Shown here piece after piece: positions 51,590 to 59,217 of a stretch of 64,000 nt of DNA (positions within the stretch are counted from its first letter, which is position 1; each line of letters starts with the position of its first letter). Under the pieces are notes generated by a model. That model searched no databases. It saw only the letters and a program-made list of their open reading frames with translations, and was not told the DNA's origin. Source of the stretch: Cellulosimicrobium cellulans (lineage in GTDB: Bacteria; Actinomycetota; Actinomycetes; Actinomycetales; Cellulomonadaceae). The DNA lies in the NCBI RefSeq assembly GCF_006539945.1, contig NZ_BJNZ01000001.1, forward strand, positions 293,938 through 357,937, written 5' to 3'. A program made the position numbers and the translations under genes.

Positions 51590-52285
51590 GTGCCCTCCCC
51601 GGTCGTCGGTCCGCTGCGCGTCGCCCGCGCCGCGCTCGTGGCGACCCTCGTGCTCGCGCTGACGGCGCTCGCGCACCGCGTCGCCGGGGGCACCCTCCCG
51701 GACCTCCTGGTCCTCGCGGCGCTCGCCGCGTTCACGCTCGCCGGCACGACGGCGGCCGCGCGGCTACGGTTCACGCCCACCCGCCTCGTCGTGCTCCTCG
51801 GCGGCGCCCAGGTCGTGCTGCACCAGGCGCTCGTCGTGCTCGCGCCCGTCGGGTCGTGCGTCCCGGTCGGGGTCGCGTCCGGCCACGGCGGGCACGTCGC
51901 CGCGGTGGGTGACGTCGTCTGCGCGGCGCCCGTCGGCGCGCCGGTCCCGGCCGACGGCGGGGCGAGCCTCGTGCACCCGGAGCACCTCGCGACGTCGGGC
52001 ACCGCGGGCCTGTGGATGGTCGTCGCGCACGCGGTGGCGACCGTCGTGCTGGCGCTCGTCCTCGCGCGCGGGGAGCGCGCGCTCGAGCGGTTCCTCGCGT
52101 GGGTGACGCCGCGCGCCGGCCTCCCGGCGCTCGTCCCCGTCCCGCCCGCCGCTCGCCCGCGCACGCCCCGGGCCCGCACCGTGCGCGTCGCGTCCCTGTG
52201 GCGCGCGCGCCGTGCGCCGACGCGTGGACCACCGACGGCGGCCGGCCCGTCGGGAGCACTGCTGCGCCCCCTCGCCGCGTCCTGA
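51590..52285 (+). CDS. Membrane protein, paralogue of the one at 53177 (copper cluster)
   Basis: The 231-residue protein has about four membrane segments, a glycine/histidine loop (VASGHGGHVAAVGDVVC) and a second outer loop with LVHPEHLATSG, then a basic proline-rich tail. It shares with the 53177 product the blocks AHxxAGGT, GxQxVLH and AHAVATxxxALVLxxGE/D. Its place beside CopC and the histidines suggest copper contact. GTG 51590 is chosen for the leaderless promoter; GTG 51581 is the alternative. Confidence 0.65.
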   Translation: MPSPVVGPLRVARAALVATLVLALTALAHRVAGGTLPDLLVLAALAAFTLAGTTAAARLRFTPTRLVVLLGGAQVVLHQALVVLAPVGSCVPVGVASGHGGHVAAVGDVVCAAPVGAPVPADGGASLVHPEHLATSGTAGLWMVVAHAVATVVLALVLARGERALERFLAWVTPRAGLPALVPVPPAARPRTPRARTVRVASLWRARRAPTRGPPTAAGPSGALLRPLAAS

Positions 52286-52374
52286 CGCGGCCCCCGACGA
52301 GGCCGACCCGGTGACGACCGGGCCACGGGGCACCACCGTGCGGCGACCGCCGCGCCTCCGACGGAAGAGCTGTC

Positions 52375-53088
52375 ATGACCCTCTCCCTGCGCCGACCTCT
52401 GTCGGCCCTGCCCGCCCTCCTCGCCCTCCTCGCCGCCGCCGCGCTGACCTTGGGCCTCACCGCCGCCGTCACGACGCTGACCGCTGCACCGGCGTCCGCG
52501 CACGACCGCATGCTCTCCTCGGACCCGGCCGACGGCTCCCAGCTCGCGACGCCCCCGACCGCGATCACGCTGACCTTCAACACCGAGCCGCTCCCCGTCG
52601 AGCCGCAGGTCGTGGTCTCGGACTCCGCCGGGACGGTCGTGACCCAGGGCGCGCCGACGATCGAGGGCAGCACCGCGACGCTCGCGCTCGACCCCGCCGT
52701 CGCGCTCGGCGGCGACACGTACACCGTCGCGTGGCGCGTCGTCTCGTCCGACGGCCACCCCATCGAGGGCACGTTCGCGTTCACCGTCGCGGCCCAGCCC
52801 GAGGCGCCCGTGTCCGAGGAGCCCACGGAGGAGCCGACGCCGGAGGAGACCGCGACCGAGGACGCCACGACGGACGCGGCGGAGGAGACCTCGCCGGAGT
52901 CCGCGGCGACCCAGGCGGCGGACGCCGCCACGGACGGGGACGGCGGGTCGTCCCTCGTCCCCGTCCTCGTGGGGCTCGGCGCGCTCGTCGTCGCCGCCGC
53001 GGTCGTCGTCGTGCTCGTCGTGCGCCGCCGCGGTGGGGTGACCGACGAGGGCACCGACGACGACGCTCCGCACGACCCCGAGGACTGA
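52375..53088 (+). CDS. CopC domain copper-binding protein with C-terminal membrane anchor
   Basis: The 237-residue protein has a signal peptide cleaved before AHDRML, giving a mature N-terminal histidine as needed for CopC copper binding. The CopC beta-barrel follows (SSDPADGSQLATPPTAITLTF, YTVAWRVVSSDGHPIEGTFAF, with the second copper histidine in DGHPI). A Glu/Thr/Ala-rich linker and one C-terminal helix anchor it. It binds copper outside the membrane. Confidence 0.93.
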   Translation: MTLSLRRPLSALPALLALLAAAALTLGLTAAVTTLTAAPASAHDRMLSSDPADGSQLATPPTAITLTFNTEPLPVEPQVVVSDSAGTVVTQGAPTIEGSTATLALDPAVALGGDTYTVAWRVVSSDGHPIEGTFAFTVAAQPEAPVSEEPTEEPTPEETATEDATTDAAEETSPESAATQAADAATDGDGGSSLVPVLVGLGALVVAAAVVVVLVVRRRGGVTDEGTDDDAPHDPED

Positions 53089-53101
53089 CCGTGCCGGTGC
53101 A

Positions 53102-53132
53102 CGCCGTCCTCCCCGGTCCGGGGAGGACGGCG
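53102..53132 (+). terminator. Terminator after the CopC gene
   Basis: A perfect 13-bp stem (CGCCGTCCTCCCC and complement) with loop GGTCC, 13 bases after the stop. Confidence 0.75.
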
Positions 53133-53164
53133 GCCGCCCCTGCCGCGTGCACCCCTCCTGCCGC

Positions 53165-53170
53165 TAAGGT
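53165..53170 (+). promoter_or_regulatory. Leaderless -10 of the second copper-cluster membrane protein
   Basis: TAAGGT ends 6 bases before GTG 53177. Confidence 0.4.
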
Positions 53171-53176
53171 GCGTCC

Positions 53177-53713
53177 GTGACGTCGCCCGGAGCGGGGGTG
53201 CTCCGCGGCGTGCGGGTGCTGCTGCTCGCCGCCGCGGTCGTCGGGCTGTCCGTCGTCGCGCACGGCCTCGCCGGCGGCACCGACCCCGGTGCCGTCCCGC
53301 TGGGCGTCCTCGCCGTCCTCACCGCCGTCGCGGTGCGACCCCTCACCCGGCGCCAGGTCGGGCTGCCGCGGCTGCTCGGGCTGCTCGGCGCGGGACAGCT
53401 CGTGCTGCACGTCGTCTTCGACCGCTGCGCGGCCCTGTCCCCGGCCGACGCGTCCGCGCACGCGCACGGCGCGTCACCCCTGACGATGCTCGGCGCGCAC
53501 GCCGTCGCGACGCTCGCCGTCGCGCTCGTCCTGCGGTACGGCGACGCCGTCCTGTGGCGCCTGTGGACGTGGCTCGCCGGGCGCCGGGCCCCCGGCCGCC
53601 CGCGCGCCGTCGTCGTCCCCGCGGCGCCGCCCGCCGTCGGCGCGCTGCCGACGGTCCGCGACCTGCTCGTGCGCGGTGCCGCGCCCGGGCGCGGTCCGCC
53701 CGCCGTCGCCTGA
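53177..53713 (+). CDS. Membrane protein, paralogue of the one at 51590 (copper cluster)
   Basis: The 178-residue protein has four membrane segments with the shared blocks VVAHGLAGGT, LGAGQLVLH and GAHAVATLAVALVLRYGD. A short outer loop holds His and Cys (FDRCAALSPADASAHAHG), a plausible metal site. It stands between the CopC and first YcnI genes, starting at a leaderless GTG. Confidence 0.65.
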   Translation: MTSPGAGVLRGVRVLLLAAAVVGLSVVAHGLAGGTDPGAVPLGVLAVLTAVAVRPLTRRQVGLPRLLGLLGAGQLVLHVVFDRCAALSPADASAHAHGASPLTMLGAHAVATLAVALVLRYGDAVLWRLWTWLAGRRAPGRPRAVVVPAAPPAVGALPTVRDLLVRGAAPGRGPPAVA

Positions 53714-53879
53714 CCCCACACGGACGCCTCACCGGACACCTCCGCGGCGTCCCGCTCCCGCGCGCCCGCGCGACGCGTGCACCTCCCCGCCCGACCGGCC
53801 GAGCCGGTCGTCCCGGGGCGTGCTGTCGTGCGCTCGCGCGCCGGGGCCTACCGTCCTCCTCTCCCCGAAAGGCACCACC

Positions 53880-54620
53880 ATGCGAAAGACCCTGCGCGCC
53901 CTCGGCGCCTCCGCCCTCGCCACCGGGCTCGTCGTCGTCGGCGCGGGCGCCGCGGCCGCCCACGTCACCGTCATCCCGGACACGACCGACGCGGGCGCGT
54001 ACGCGCTGCTCACGTTCGGTGTCCCGCACGGCTGCGGCGACTCGCCGACCACGAAGGTCTCCATCCAGGTCCCCGAGCAGGTCGTCACCGTGACGCCCAC
54101 CGTCAACCCCGGCTGGGACGTCGAGAAGGTCATGGCGGCCCTCGACGAGCCGGTCGACGACGGGCACGGCGGCCAGTACACCGAGCGCGTGGCCGAGGTC
54201 GTGTACACCGCGAAGGCCCCGCTGCCCGACGGCTACCGCGACGCCCTCGTGCTCTCGCTCAAGCTCCCCGACGCAGCAGGGGACACGCTCGTCTTCCCGA
54301 CCGTCCAGGAGTGCGCCGAGGGCGAGAGCGCCTGGGTGCAGGTCCCGGCCGACGGCGAGGACGGGCACGACCTCGAGCTGCCCGCGCCGCTGTTCGAGCT
54401 GACGGCCGCCGAGGGCGACGGGCACGACGCCCCGGCCGAGACCGTCGCGGACGACGCCGCGGGGTCGGACGGCTCGGCAGCCGACGGTGCGGCGTCCGCG
54501 GAGCCGGCGGACGGTTCCGACGGCGCGCCCGCCGCGCTCACCTGGACGGCGCTCGTCCTCGCGGCGGCGGGCCTCGTGCTCGGGGCGCTCGGGTTCGTGC
54601 GCTCGCGTCCGAAGGCCTGA
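53880..54620 (+). CDS. YcnI family (DUF1775) copper-binding protein 1
   Basis: The 246-residue protein starts at ATG 53880 behind AAAGG. Its signal peptide ends before AHVTVIP, leaving a mature N-terminal histidine that binds copper in YcnI. The domain shows FGVPHGCGDSPTTKVSIQVPE and two cysteines in HGCG and VQECAEG. A long acidic linker and one C-terminal helix anchor it. YcnI homologues deliver or store copper together with CopC/CopD proteins. Confidence 0.9.
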   Translation: MRKTLRALGASALATGLVVVGAGAAAAHVTVIPDTTDAGAYALLTFGVPHGCGDSPTTKVSIQVPEQVVTVTPTVNPGWDVEKVMAALDEPVDDGHGGQYTERVAEVVYTAKAPLPDGYRDALVLSLKLPDAAGDTLVFPTVQECAEGESAWVQVPADGEDGHDLELPAPLFELTAAEGDGHDAPAETVADDAAGSDGSAADGAASAEPADGSDGAPAALTWTALVLAAAGLVLGALGFVRSRPKA

Positions 54621-54623
54621 CCG

Positions 54624-56351
54624 GTGGGCCGCCCCTCGGCGCTGCGCCGGGTGGTGGCCGTCGTCGTCGGTGCCGCGGCCGCGGTCCTGCTCGCGATCCT
54701 CGCGAGCGGCCCGGCCGCGGCCCACGCCGTCCTCGTGGGCACGGACCCCCGGGACGGCACCGTCCTCGACGCGCCGCCCGACGCGCTGACCATCACCTTC
54801 AACGAGCCCGTCCAGGTCGTGGCCGGCGGGACGACGGTCCTCGCCGCCGACGGCTCGCCCGTCGACGTGGAAGTCGCCGCGGTCGACGACGCGCTCGTCG
54901 TCACCCCGGCCACGACGCTCGACGACGGCACGTACGTCGTGAGCTGGCGCGTCGTGTCCCTCGACACCCACCCCGTGGCGGGCGCCTTCACGTTCTCGGT
55001 GGGCGCGCCGAGCGCCACCGCGGTCGAGGCGCGCGTGGCCGAGCCGACGGCGGCGCTCGTCGCCGTCCGCGCGCTCGACCAGGCCGCGGTCTACGCGGGG
55101 ACGTTCCTCGTCGCGGGCCTCGTCGGGTTCGAGCTCCTCGTGCTGCACGTCTCGCCGGGTGCCGCGCCGGTCCTGCGGCGCCGCCTGCAGCGCGTGCGCC
55201 GCGGGGCGCTCGTCGCCGCGGCGGCAGGGATCGTGCTCGGGGTCCCGCTCACCCCGGCCTGGCAGGCCGGCGGCGGGCTGGGGGCCCTCCTCGACCCCGC
55301 GACCTGGGCGGCGGGCCTCGCGACCGACTCCACGCTCGCCGGGGCGCTCGGCCTCGCCGGGCTCCTCGCCACCACCCTGCTCGCGCCGCGCGCGGCGCGC
55401 GAGACCCGCGCGGCGTGGCCCGCCGGCGTCGTGCTCGGCGCGGCGGCCCTGGCGCTGGGCTCGCTCGTGCTCGTGGGGCACACGCGCACGTTCGGCCCGC
55501 CGTGGCTCGTCGTCACGGCGGACGCGCTCCACGTCGTGGCCGGGGCGGTGTGGCTCGGCGGCGTCGTCGGGCTCGCGCTCGTGCTCGCGCCCTCCGCGCG
55601 CGTCGACGCGCGGCGGGCGGCGGTCACCGTGGCACGGTTCTCGGCGCTCGGCGCGTGGGTCGTCCTCGCGCTCGCCGTCACCGGGACCGTCCTGGGGTGG
55701 CGCATCCTCGGGACGCTCGACGCCCTCGTGTCGACGACCTACGGCCAGACCCTGCTCGTCAAGGTCGGCGTCGCGCTGTGCCTCGTCGGTGTCGCGGCCT
55801 GGAACCGCTACCGGCTCGTCCCGGCGGTCGTGGCCGACGGCGGTCCCGGCGGGCGCGGCGCACGGCCGGTGGGCGGGACGACCGGGGCGACCGCGCGCCG
55901 TCGGCTCGGCCGGACGGTCGCGGCGGAGGCGGTGCTGCTCGTGCTCGTGCTCGTGGTGACGGGAGTGCTCGTGTCGCGCAGCCCGGTCGCAGCGTCGGAC
56001 GCGTCCGCCCAGGAGGCCACGACACCGGCTGTCGAGGTGGTCGAGGCGCTCGGCGACGGGACGCTCCGCGCGCGGGTCACGCCCGGCCGGGTCGGGGTCA
56101 ACGCGCTCGAGATCGAGCTGCTCGACGCCGACGGGCAACCCCTGGAGCCCGTCGCCGTGCCCGAGCTGTCCACGACGCTCGCCGACCCTGCGCTCGGGCC
56201 CTTCACCCGGCCCCTCACGCAGACCGGGACGGGCGCGTACGAGGCGACGCTCGACCTGCCGATGGCCGGCGACTGGACCCTCCGCGTGAGCGTCCGGACG
56301 TCCAAGTACGAGAACCCGATCGTCGAGATCCCCGTGGAGGTGTCCTCATGA
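54624..56351 (+). CDS. CopC-CopD fusion copper transport protein
   Basis: The 575-residue protein has a signal peptide, a CopC domain whose mature start is AHAVLVGTDPRDG (second histidine in LDTHPVAG), then eight or so membrane helices of CopD (GHTRTF, DALHVVAGAVWLGGVVGLALVL). A C-terminal beta domain (LRARVTPGRVGVNALEIELLD, GDWTLRVSVRTS) resembles YtkA-like domains. This CopC-CopD-YtkA order is common in actinobacteria and is linked to copper import or homeostasis. Its GTG start follows the YcnI stop by 3 bases; its stop overlaps the second YcnI gene. Confidence 0.92.
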   Translation: MGRPSALRRVVAVVVGAAAAVLLAILASGPAAAHAVLVGTDPRDGTVLDAPPDALTITFNEPVQVVAGGTTVLAADGSPVDVEVAAVDDALVVTPATTLDDGTYVVSWRVVSLDTHPVAGAFTFSVGAPSATAVEARVAEPTAALVAVRALDQAAVYAGTFLVAGLVGFELLVLHVSPGAAPVLRRRLQRVRRGALVAAAAGIVLGVPLTPAWQAGGGLGALLDPATWAAGLATDSTLAGALGLAGLLATTLLAPRAARETRAAWPAGVVLGAAALALGSLVLVGHTRTFGPPWLVVTADALHVVAGAVWLGGVVGLALVLAPSARVDARRAAVTVARFSALGAWVVLALAVTGTVLGWRILGTLDALVSTTYGQTLLVKVGVALCLVGVAAWNRYRLVPAVVADGGPGGRGARPVGGTTGATARRRLGRTVAAEAVLLVLVLVVTGVLVSRSPVAASDASAQEATTPAVEVVEALGDGTLRARVTPGRVGVNALEIELLDADGQPLEPVAVPELSTTLADPALGPFTRPLTQTGTGAYEATLDLPMAGDWTLRVSVRTSKYENPIVEIPVEVSS

Positions 56352-56962
56352 CCCGTCACCATCGGGCCGCCCGGCGCGCGTCCCGCCTCGTCGCCGTCGC
56401 GGTCACCACCGGTGCCCTGGCGGTCCTGGCGGTCGGACCGGCGGCCGCGCACGTGCTCATCGAGACCGTGGAGCCCCACGGAGACGGCACGTCGACGCTC
56501 ACCTTCACGTTCGACCACGGGTGCGACGGCGAGCCCACCGACGCGCTGCGCGTCACCCTCCCCGAGGGCGTCGAGGCGCTCGCGGCGGGACAGCCCGACA
56601 GCTGGACCTCCGACGTGACGGACGACGCGGTGGCATGGTCCGGCGAGCCCGTGCCCGACGGCGAGCGCGCGGCCTTCACACTCGACGTCCGGGTCACGGG
56701 CGACGTCGGGCAGGCGTTCGTCTTCCCCGCCGTGCAGGAGTGCCCGTCGGGGGCGTCGTACGCGTGGACGGACACCGACCCGTCCGGCGCACGCCCCGCG
56801 CCGACCTTCGTCGCGACGGCGGCGTCGCTGGCCCCCGCGCCCGTCGCGGCGGGGGCGTCCCCGACGCCGACGGCGCCCCTCGTCGCGGCCGTCGTGGTCG
56901 GCGCCGTGGTGGTCGGGGTTACCGGCGGGTGGGCGGTGCGGCGCCGTCTGCCGACGACCTGA
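56348..56962 (+). CDS. YcnI family (DUF1775) copper-binding protein 2
   Basis: The 204-residue protein starts at ATG 56348, overlapping the CopCD stop. The mature start is AHVLIETVEPHG, again with an N-terminal histidine. FDHGCDGEPTDALRVTLPEG and VFPAVQECPSGASYAW give the paired cysteines. One C-terminal helix anchors it. It is clearly diverged from the first YcnI protein, so the two probably have separate roles on either side of CopCD. Confidence 0.88.
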   Translation: MTRHHRAARRASRLVAVAVTTGALAVLAVGPAAAHVLIETVEPHGDGTSTLTFTFDHGCDGEPTDALRVTLPEGVEALAAGQPDSWTSDVTDDAVAWSGEPVPDGERAAFTLDVRVTGDVGQAFVFPAVQECPSGASYAWTDTDPSGARPAPTFVATAASLAPAPVAAGASPTPTAPLVAAVVVGAVVVGVTGGWAVRRRLPTT

Positions 56963-56967
56963 GCGCC

Positions 56968-56992
56968 CCGCTGCCCGCGCGGCGGGCAGCGG
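56968..56992 (+). terminator. Terminator of the copper cluster
   Basis: A perfect 11-bp stem (CCGCTGCCCGC and complement) with loop GCG, 6 bases after the stop. Confidence 0.75.
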
Positions 56993-57002
56993 TCGGACGT
57001 AC

Positions 57003-57018
57003 TGTGATTCAGATCACT
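57003..57018. promoter_or_regulatory. CRP/FNR-like palindrome
   Basis: TGTGATTCAGATCACT fits the TGTGA-N6-TCACA pattern in all but the last base. It stands alone in a convergent intergenic region, followed by the palindrome GTTCGTGAAC at 57019-57028. A regulated transcript reading right is the natural target. Confidence 0.4.
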
Positions 57019-57070
57019 GTTCGTGAACGTCCTGAACATGAACCCACAGCCTCTTGCACTGGTGGGGGAC

Positions 57071-57165
57071 GTCGCCGCGACGGGTCACGCGGCGACACCT
57101 GGACCGGTGGCGGTCCGCGACGAGAGCTTCGCTGGGGGGAGCTCTCGCGGCGGATCGCCACCGGT
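57071..57165. ncRNA. Structured non-coding region with a 26-bp stem-loop
   Basis: Two nested-arm structures occur in tandem. GTCGCCGCG (57071) pairs with 57088-57096 over an 8-base loop. Then 57103-57128 pairs with 57140-57165 over 26 positions with three mismatches and an 11-base loop holding GGGGGG (CCCCCC on the minus strand). The length exceeds an ordinary terminator. A short frame from ATG 57038 crosses it but shows no conserved protein pattern. Strand is not assigned. Confidence 0.4.
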
Positions 57166-57233
57166 TCCTCTGTGTCCGGCCCCGTACCGTGCCCCGTGCC
57201 GTCCTCCGGGGCGAGGCTCGGTCGGTCGCGAGG

Positions 57234-57674
57234 TCAGGCGGCGACCGCGACGGCCAGCAGGGTGAACGCCGCGACGAGCAACACGATCCGGACGAGGTGG
57301 TACCGGTCCCAGCGGTGGGCCTGCTCGCGCCAGTCGGCGGGCGCCGTCTCGGGGGTCCACGTCTTGCCGCGGTTGTTGATGGGCACGAGCACGGCGACCG
57401 ACAGGACGACGCTCAGGGCCAGGAGGGCGGCGGCGGCCCAGGCTGCCCACCCGCCGCTGGGCAGCACGAGGGCGGTCGCTGCGGTGAGCGCGAGCGACCC
57501 GAAGTACCAGAACGGCATCGCCCGCCCGAGCATCCGCCCGCCGTCGGCCCGGGCGAGCAGGCCGGCGTTCCCCGGCAGCCGGTCGACGATCGGGTTGATG
57601 ACGAACGCGACCGACACCTCGACCCCCACCATCAGCCCCACGACCACCACTGCGACGATCGGCAACCACTGCAT
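57234..57674 (-). CDS. DUF1772 membrane protein
   Basis: The 146-residue protein has four membrane helices with the DUF1772 pattern: GVEVSVAFVINPIVDRLP near the start, SVVLSVAVLVPINNRGKTW in the middle and HRWDRYHLVRIVLLVAAFTL at the end. Function is unknown. It is divergent from a TetR gene, and the shared promoter holds two TetR-type palindromes, so the TetR protein probably represses it. ATG 57674 has GGAGCC just upstream. Confidence 0.85.
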   Translation of the reverse strand: MQWLPIVAVVVVGLMVGVEVSVAFVINPIVDRLPGNAGLLARADGGRMLGRAMPFWYFGSLALTAATALVLPSGGWAAWAAAALLALSVVLSVAVLVPINNRGKTWTPETAPADWREQAHRWDRYHLVRIVLLVAAFTLLAVAVAA

Positions 57675-57699
57675 GTCCGGCTCCTTCGATCCATGGAAT

Positions 57700-57745
57700 C
57701 TAGCAACGCTAGGAAAACTAGCACAGACAATCTAGCGGCGCTAGA
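57700..57745. promoter_or_regulatory. Pair of TetR-type operators in the divergent promoter
   Basis: CTAGCAACGCTAG (57700-57712) and TCTAGCGGCGCTAGA (57731-57745) share CTAGC-N3-GCTAG. The centres are 32 bases apart, about three turns. The second overlaps the TAGACT -10 (57742-57747) that lies 7 bases before the TetR ATG. This explains repression of both genes. Confidence 0.7.
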
Positions 57746-57754
57746 CTCGATGAC

Positions 57755-58348
57755 ATGAGCACACCGGCAGCAGCGCGCAAGGCACGGCTCCTCGAAGAGC
57801 GGGAAGCGCAGATCGTCGCGGCGGCGCGCGTGCTCGCCGAGGAGCAGGGGTGGGAGGCCGTCACCACGCGCCGGCTCGCGGACGCGATCGGGTACAGCCA
57901 GCCCGTCCTCTACGGGCACTTCCCGGAGGGCAGGTCGCAGATCGTCACGGCCGTGGCGCTGCTCGGCTTCGACGAGCTCGCGGCCGCGCTCGCCGCGGCC
58001 CGTCCGCAGCCCGGCGGGGGTGCGGGCGGCGAGGACCGGGCCCGCGCGCTGGTCGTGGCGTACCTCGACTTCGCCGCGCGCCACCCCGCGACGTACGAGG
58101 CGATGTTCCACCTGCCGATCGGGGCCGCGTTCGCCTCGGACGAGACGCCGCGCGCGATGCGCGAGGGGTTCGACGCCATCGTCGACACGCTCCTCGCGCT
58201 CGACCGGCCGCCGTCGGACGTGGGGACAGCCGCCGAGGTCGTCTGGGGCGCGATGCACGGGGTCGCGACGCTGCAGCGCGCGGGCCGGTTCTCCGCCGAG
58301 AACTACGAACGTCGCGTCGACGAGCTGGTCCGCCGCGTCGTCGGGTGA
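57755..58348 (+). CDS. TetR/AcrR family transcriptional regulator
   Basis: The 197-residue protein has the N-terminal helix-turn-helix (AEEQGWEAVTTRRLADAIGYSQPVLYGHFPEG) and a WHG/TetR_C-type ligand domain (YLDFAARHPATYEAMFHLPI). It starts leaderlessly at ATG 57755. It very likely controls itself and the divergent DUF1772 gene through the paired CTAGC palindromes. The ligand is unknown. Confidence 0.9.
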   Translation: MSTPAAARKARLLEEREAQIVAAARVLAEEQGWEAVTTRRLADAIGYSQPVLYGHFPEGRSQIVTAVALLGFDELAAALAAARPQPGGGAGGEDRARALVVAYLDFAARHPATYEAMFHLPIGAAFASDETPRAMREGFDAIVDTLLALDRPPSDVGTAAEVVWGAMHGVATLQRAGRFSAENYERRVDELVRRVVG

Positions 58349-58392
58349 TGGTCCGGGCGCCTCGCTCGTCGAGGGGCGGTCGTCGTGCGTCG

Positions 58393-58398
58393 TAGCGT
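58393..58398 (+). promoter_or_regulatory. Leaderless -10 of the SDR gene
   Basis: TAGCGT ends 6 bases before ATG 58405. Confidence 0.4.
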
Positions 58399-58404
58399 GA
58401 CGCC

Positions 58405-59151
58405 ATGACCTCTCGACTGACGCTCGTCACGGGCGGGACCCGCGGCATCGGGGCGGCCGTCGCCCTCCGGCTCGCCGCCGCCGGGCACGACCTCCTGCTC
58501 GGCTACGCCCGCGACGACGCCGCGGCGGCGGAGGCGCGCGCCATGGTGGCCGCGCGGGGGGTGCGATGCGCCGTGGTGCGTGCCGACCTCACCACCGACA
58601 CCGGCGTCGAGGAGATCTTCGCCGCGGCGGCGGAGCTCGGCGCGCTCACGGGAGTCGTCAACAACGCCGGGGCGACCCTCCACATCGGCGCGCTCGCGGA
58701 CACGCCGGCCGACGTCGTGCGCCGGGTCGTCGACCTCAACCTCACGGCCGCCGTCCTCGTGGCGCGCGCGGCCGTGCGGGCGATGAGCACCGCGCGGGGC
58801 GGGCACGGCGGCGTGCTCCTCAACGTCTCGTCCGCGGCGGCGACGCTCGGGTCGCCCGGCGAGTACGTGCACTACGCCGCGGCGAAGGCCGGCGTCGACG
58901 CCTTGACGAAGGGTCTCGCGCACGAGGTCCTCGGGGAGGGGATCCGGGTCGTGGGGGTGGCGCCCGGGCTGATCGAGACCGGTATCCACGCGGACGCCGG
59001 CGACGCCGACCGGGCACGCCGCGCCGCGGCGGCGCACCCGTGGGGGCGCGTGGGCTCGCCGGAGGAGGTCGCCGCCGCCGTGGCCTTCCTGCTCTCGGAC
59101 GACGCGTCGTACGTCACCGGGGAGACGCTGCGCGTGGCAGGTGGCCGCTGA
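58405..59151 (+). CDS. SDR family NAD(P)-dependent oxidoreductase
   Basis: The 248-residue classical short-chain dehydrogenase has the cofactor motif TGGTRGIG, NNAG, catalytic Ser in LLNVSSAAAT, and Tyr157/Lys161 in YAAAK. DDASYVTGETLRVAGG closes it as in FabG-like members. Arg/Asp pattern after strand 2 suggests NADP preference, which is not certain. The substrate is unknown. The 66 bases after it hold no gene. Confidence 0.9.
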   Translation: MTSRLTLVTGGTRGIGAAVALRLAAAGHDLLLGYARDDAAAAEARAMVAARGVRCAVVRADLTTDTGVEEIFAAAAELGALTGVVNNAGATLHIGALADTPADVVRRVVDLNLTAAVLVARAAVRAMSTARGGHGGVLLNVSSAAATLGSPGEYVHYAAAKAGVDALTKGLAHEVLGEGIRVVGVAPGLIETGIHADAGDADRARRAAAAHPWGRVGSPEEVAAAVAFLLSDDASYVTGETLRVAGGR

Positions 59152-59217
59152 GCCGGGCAGGGGAGCGGCGTCGCCGGTGATCTCTCGGCCGCGTCCGCGT
59201 GCGCGACGCGCCCGTCG

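Noticed and set aside
53343..56138. Very long minus-strand open frame across the copper cluster
   Set aside because: Composition is shadow-like and the plus strand encodes recognisable CopC, CopD and YcnI proteins.
57071..57165. Assignment as 6C RNA
   Set aside because: 6C RNA needs two hairpins each with a C-rich loop; only one loop on the minus strand has six Cs.
57023..57265. Small protein frame crossing the structured region
   Set aside because: The sequence is forced by the inverted repeats and lacks any family pattern; it also overlaps the end of the DUF1772 gene.
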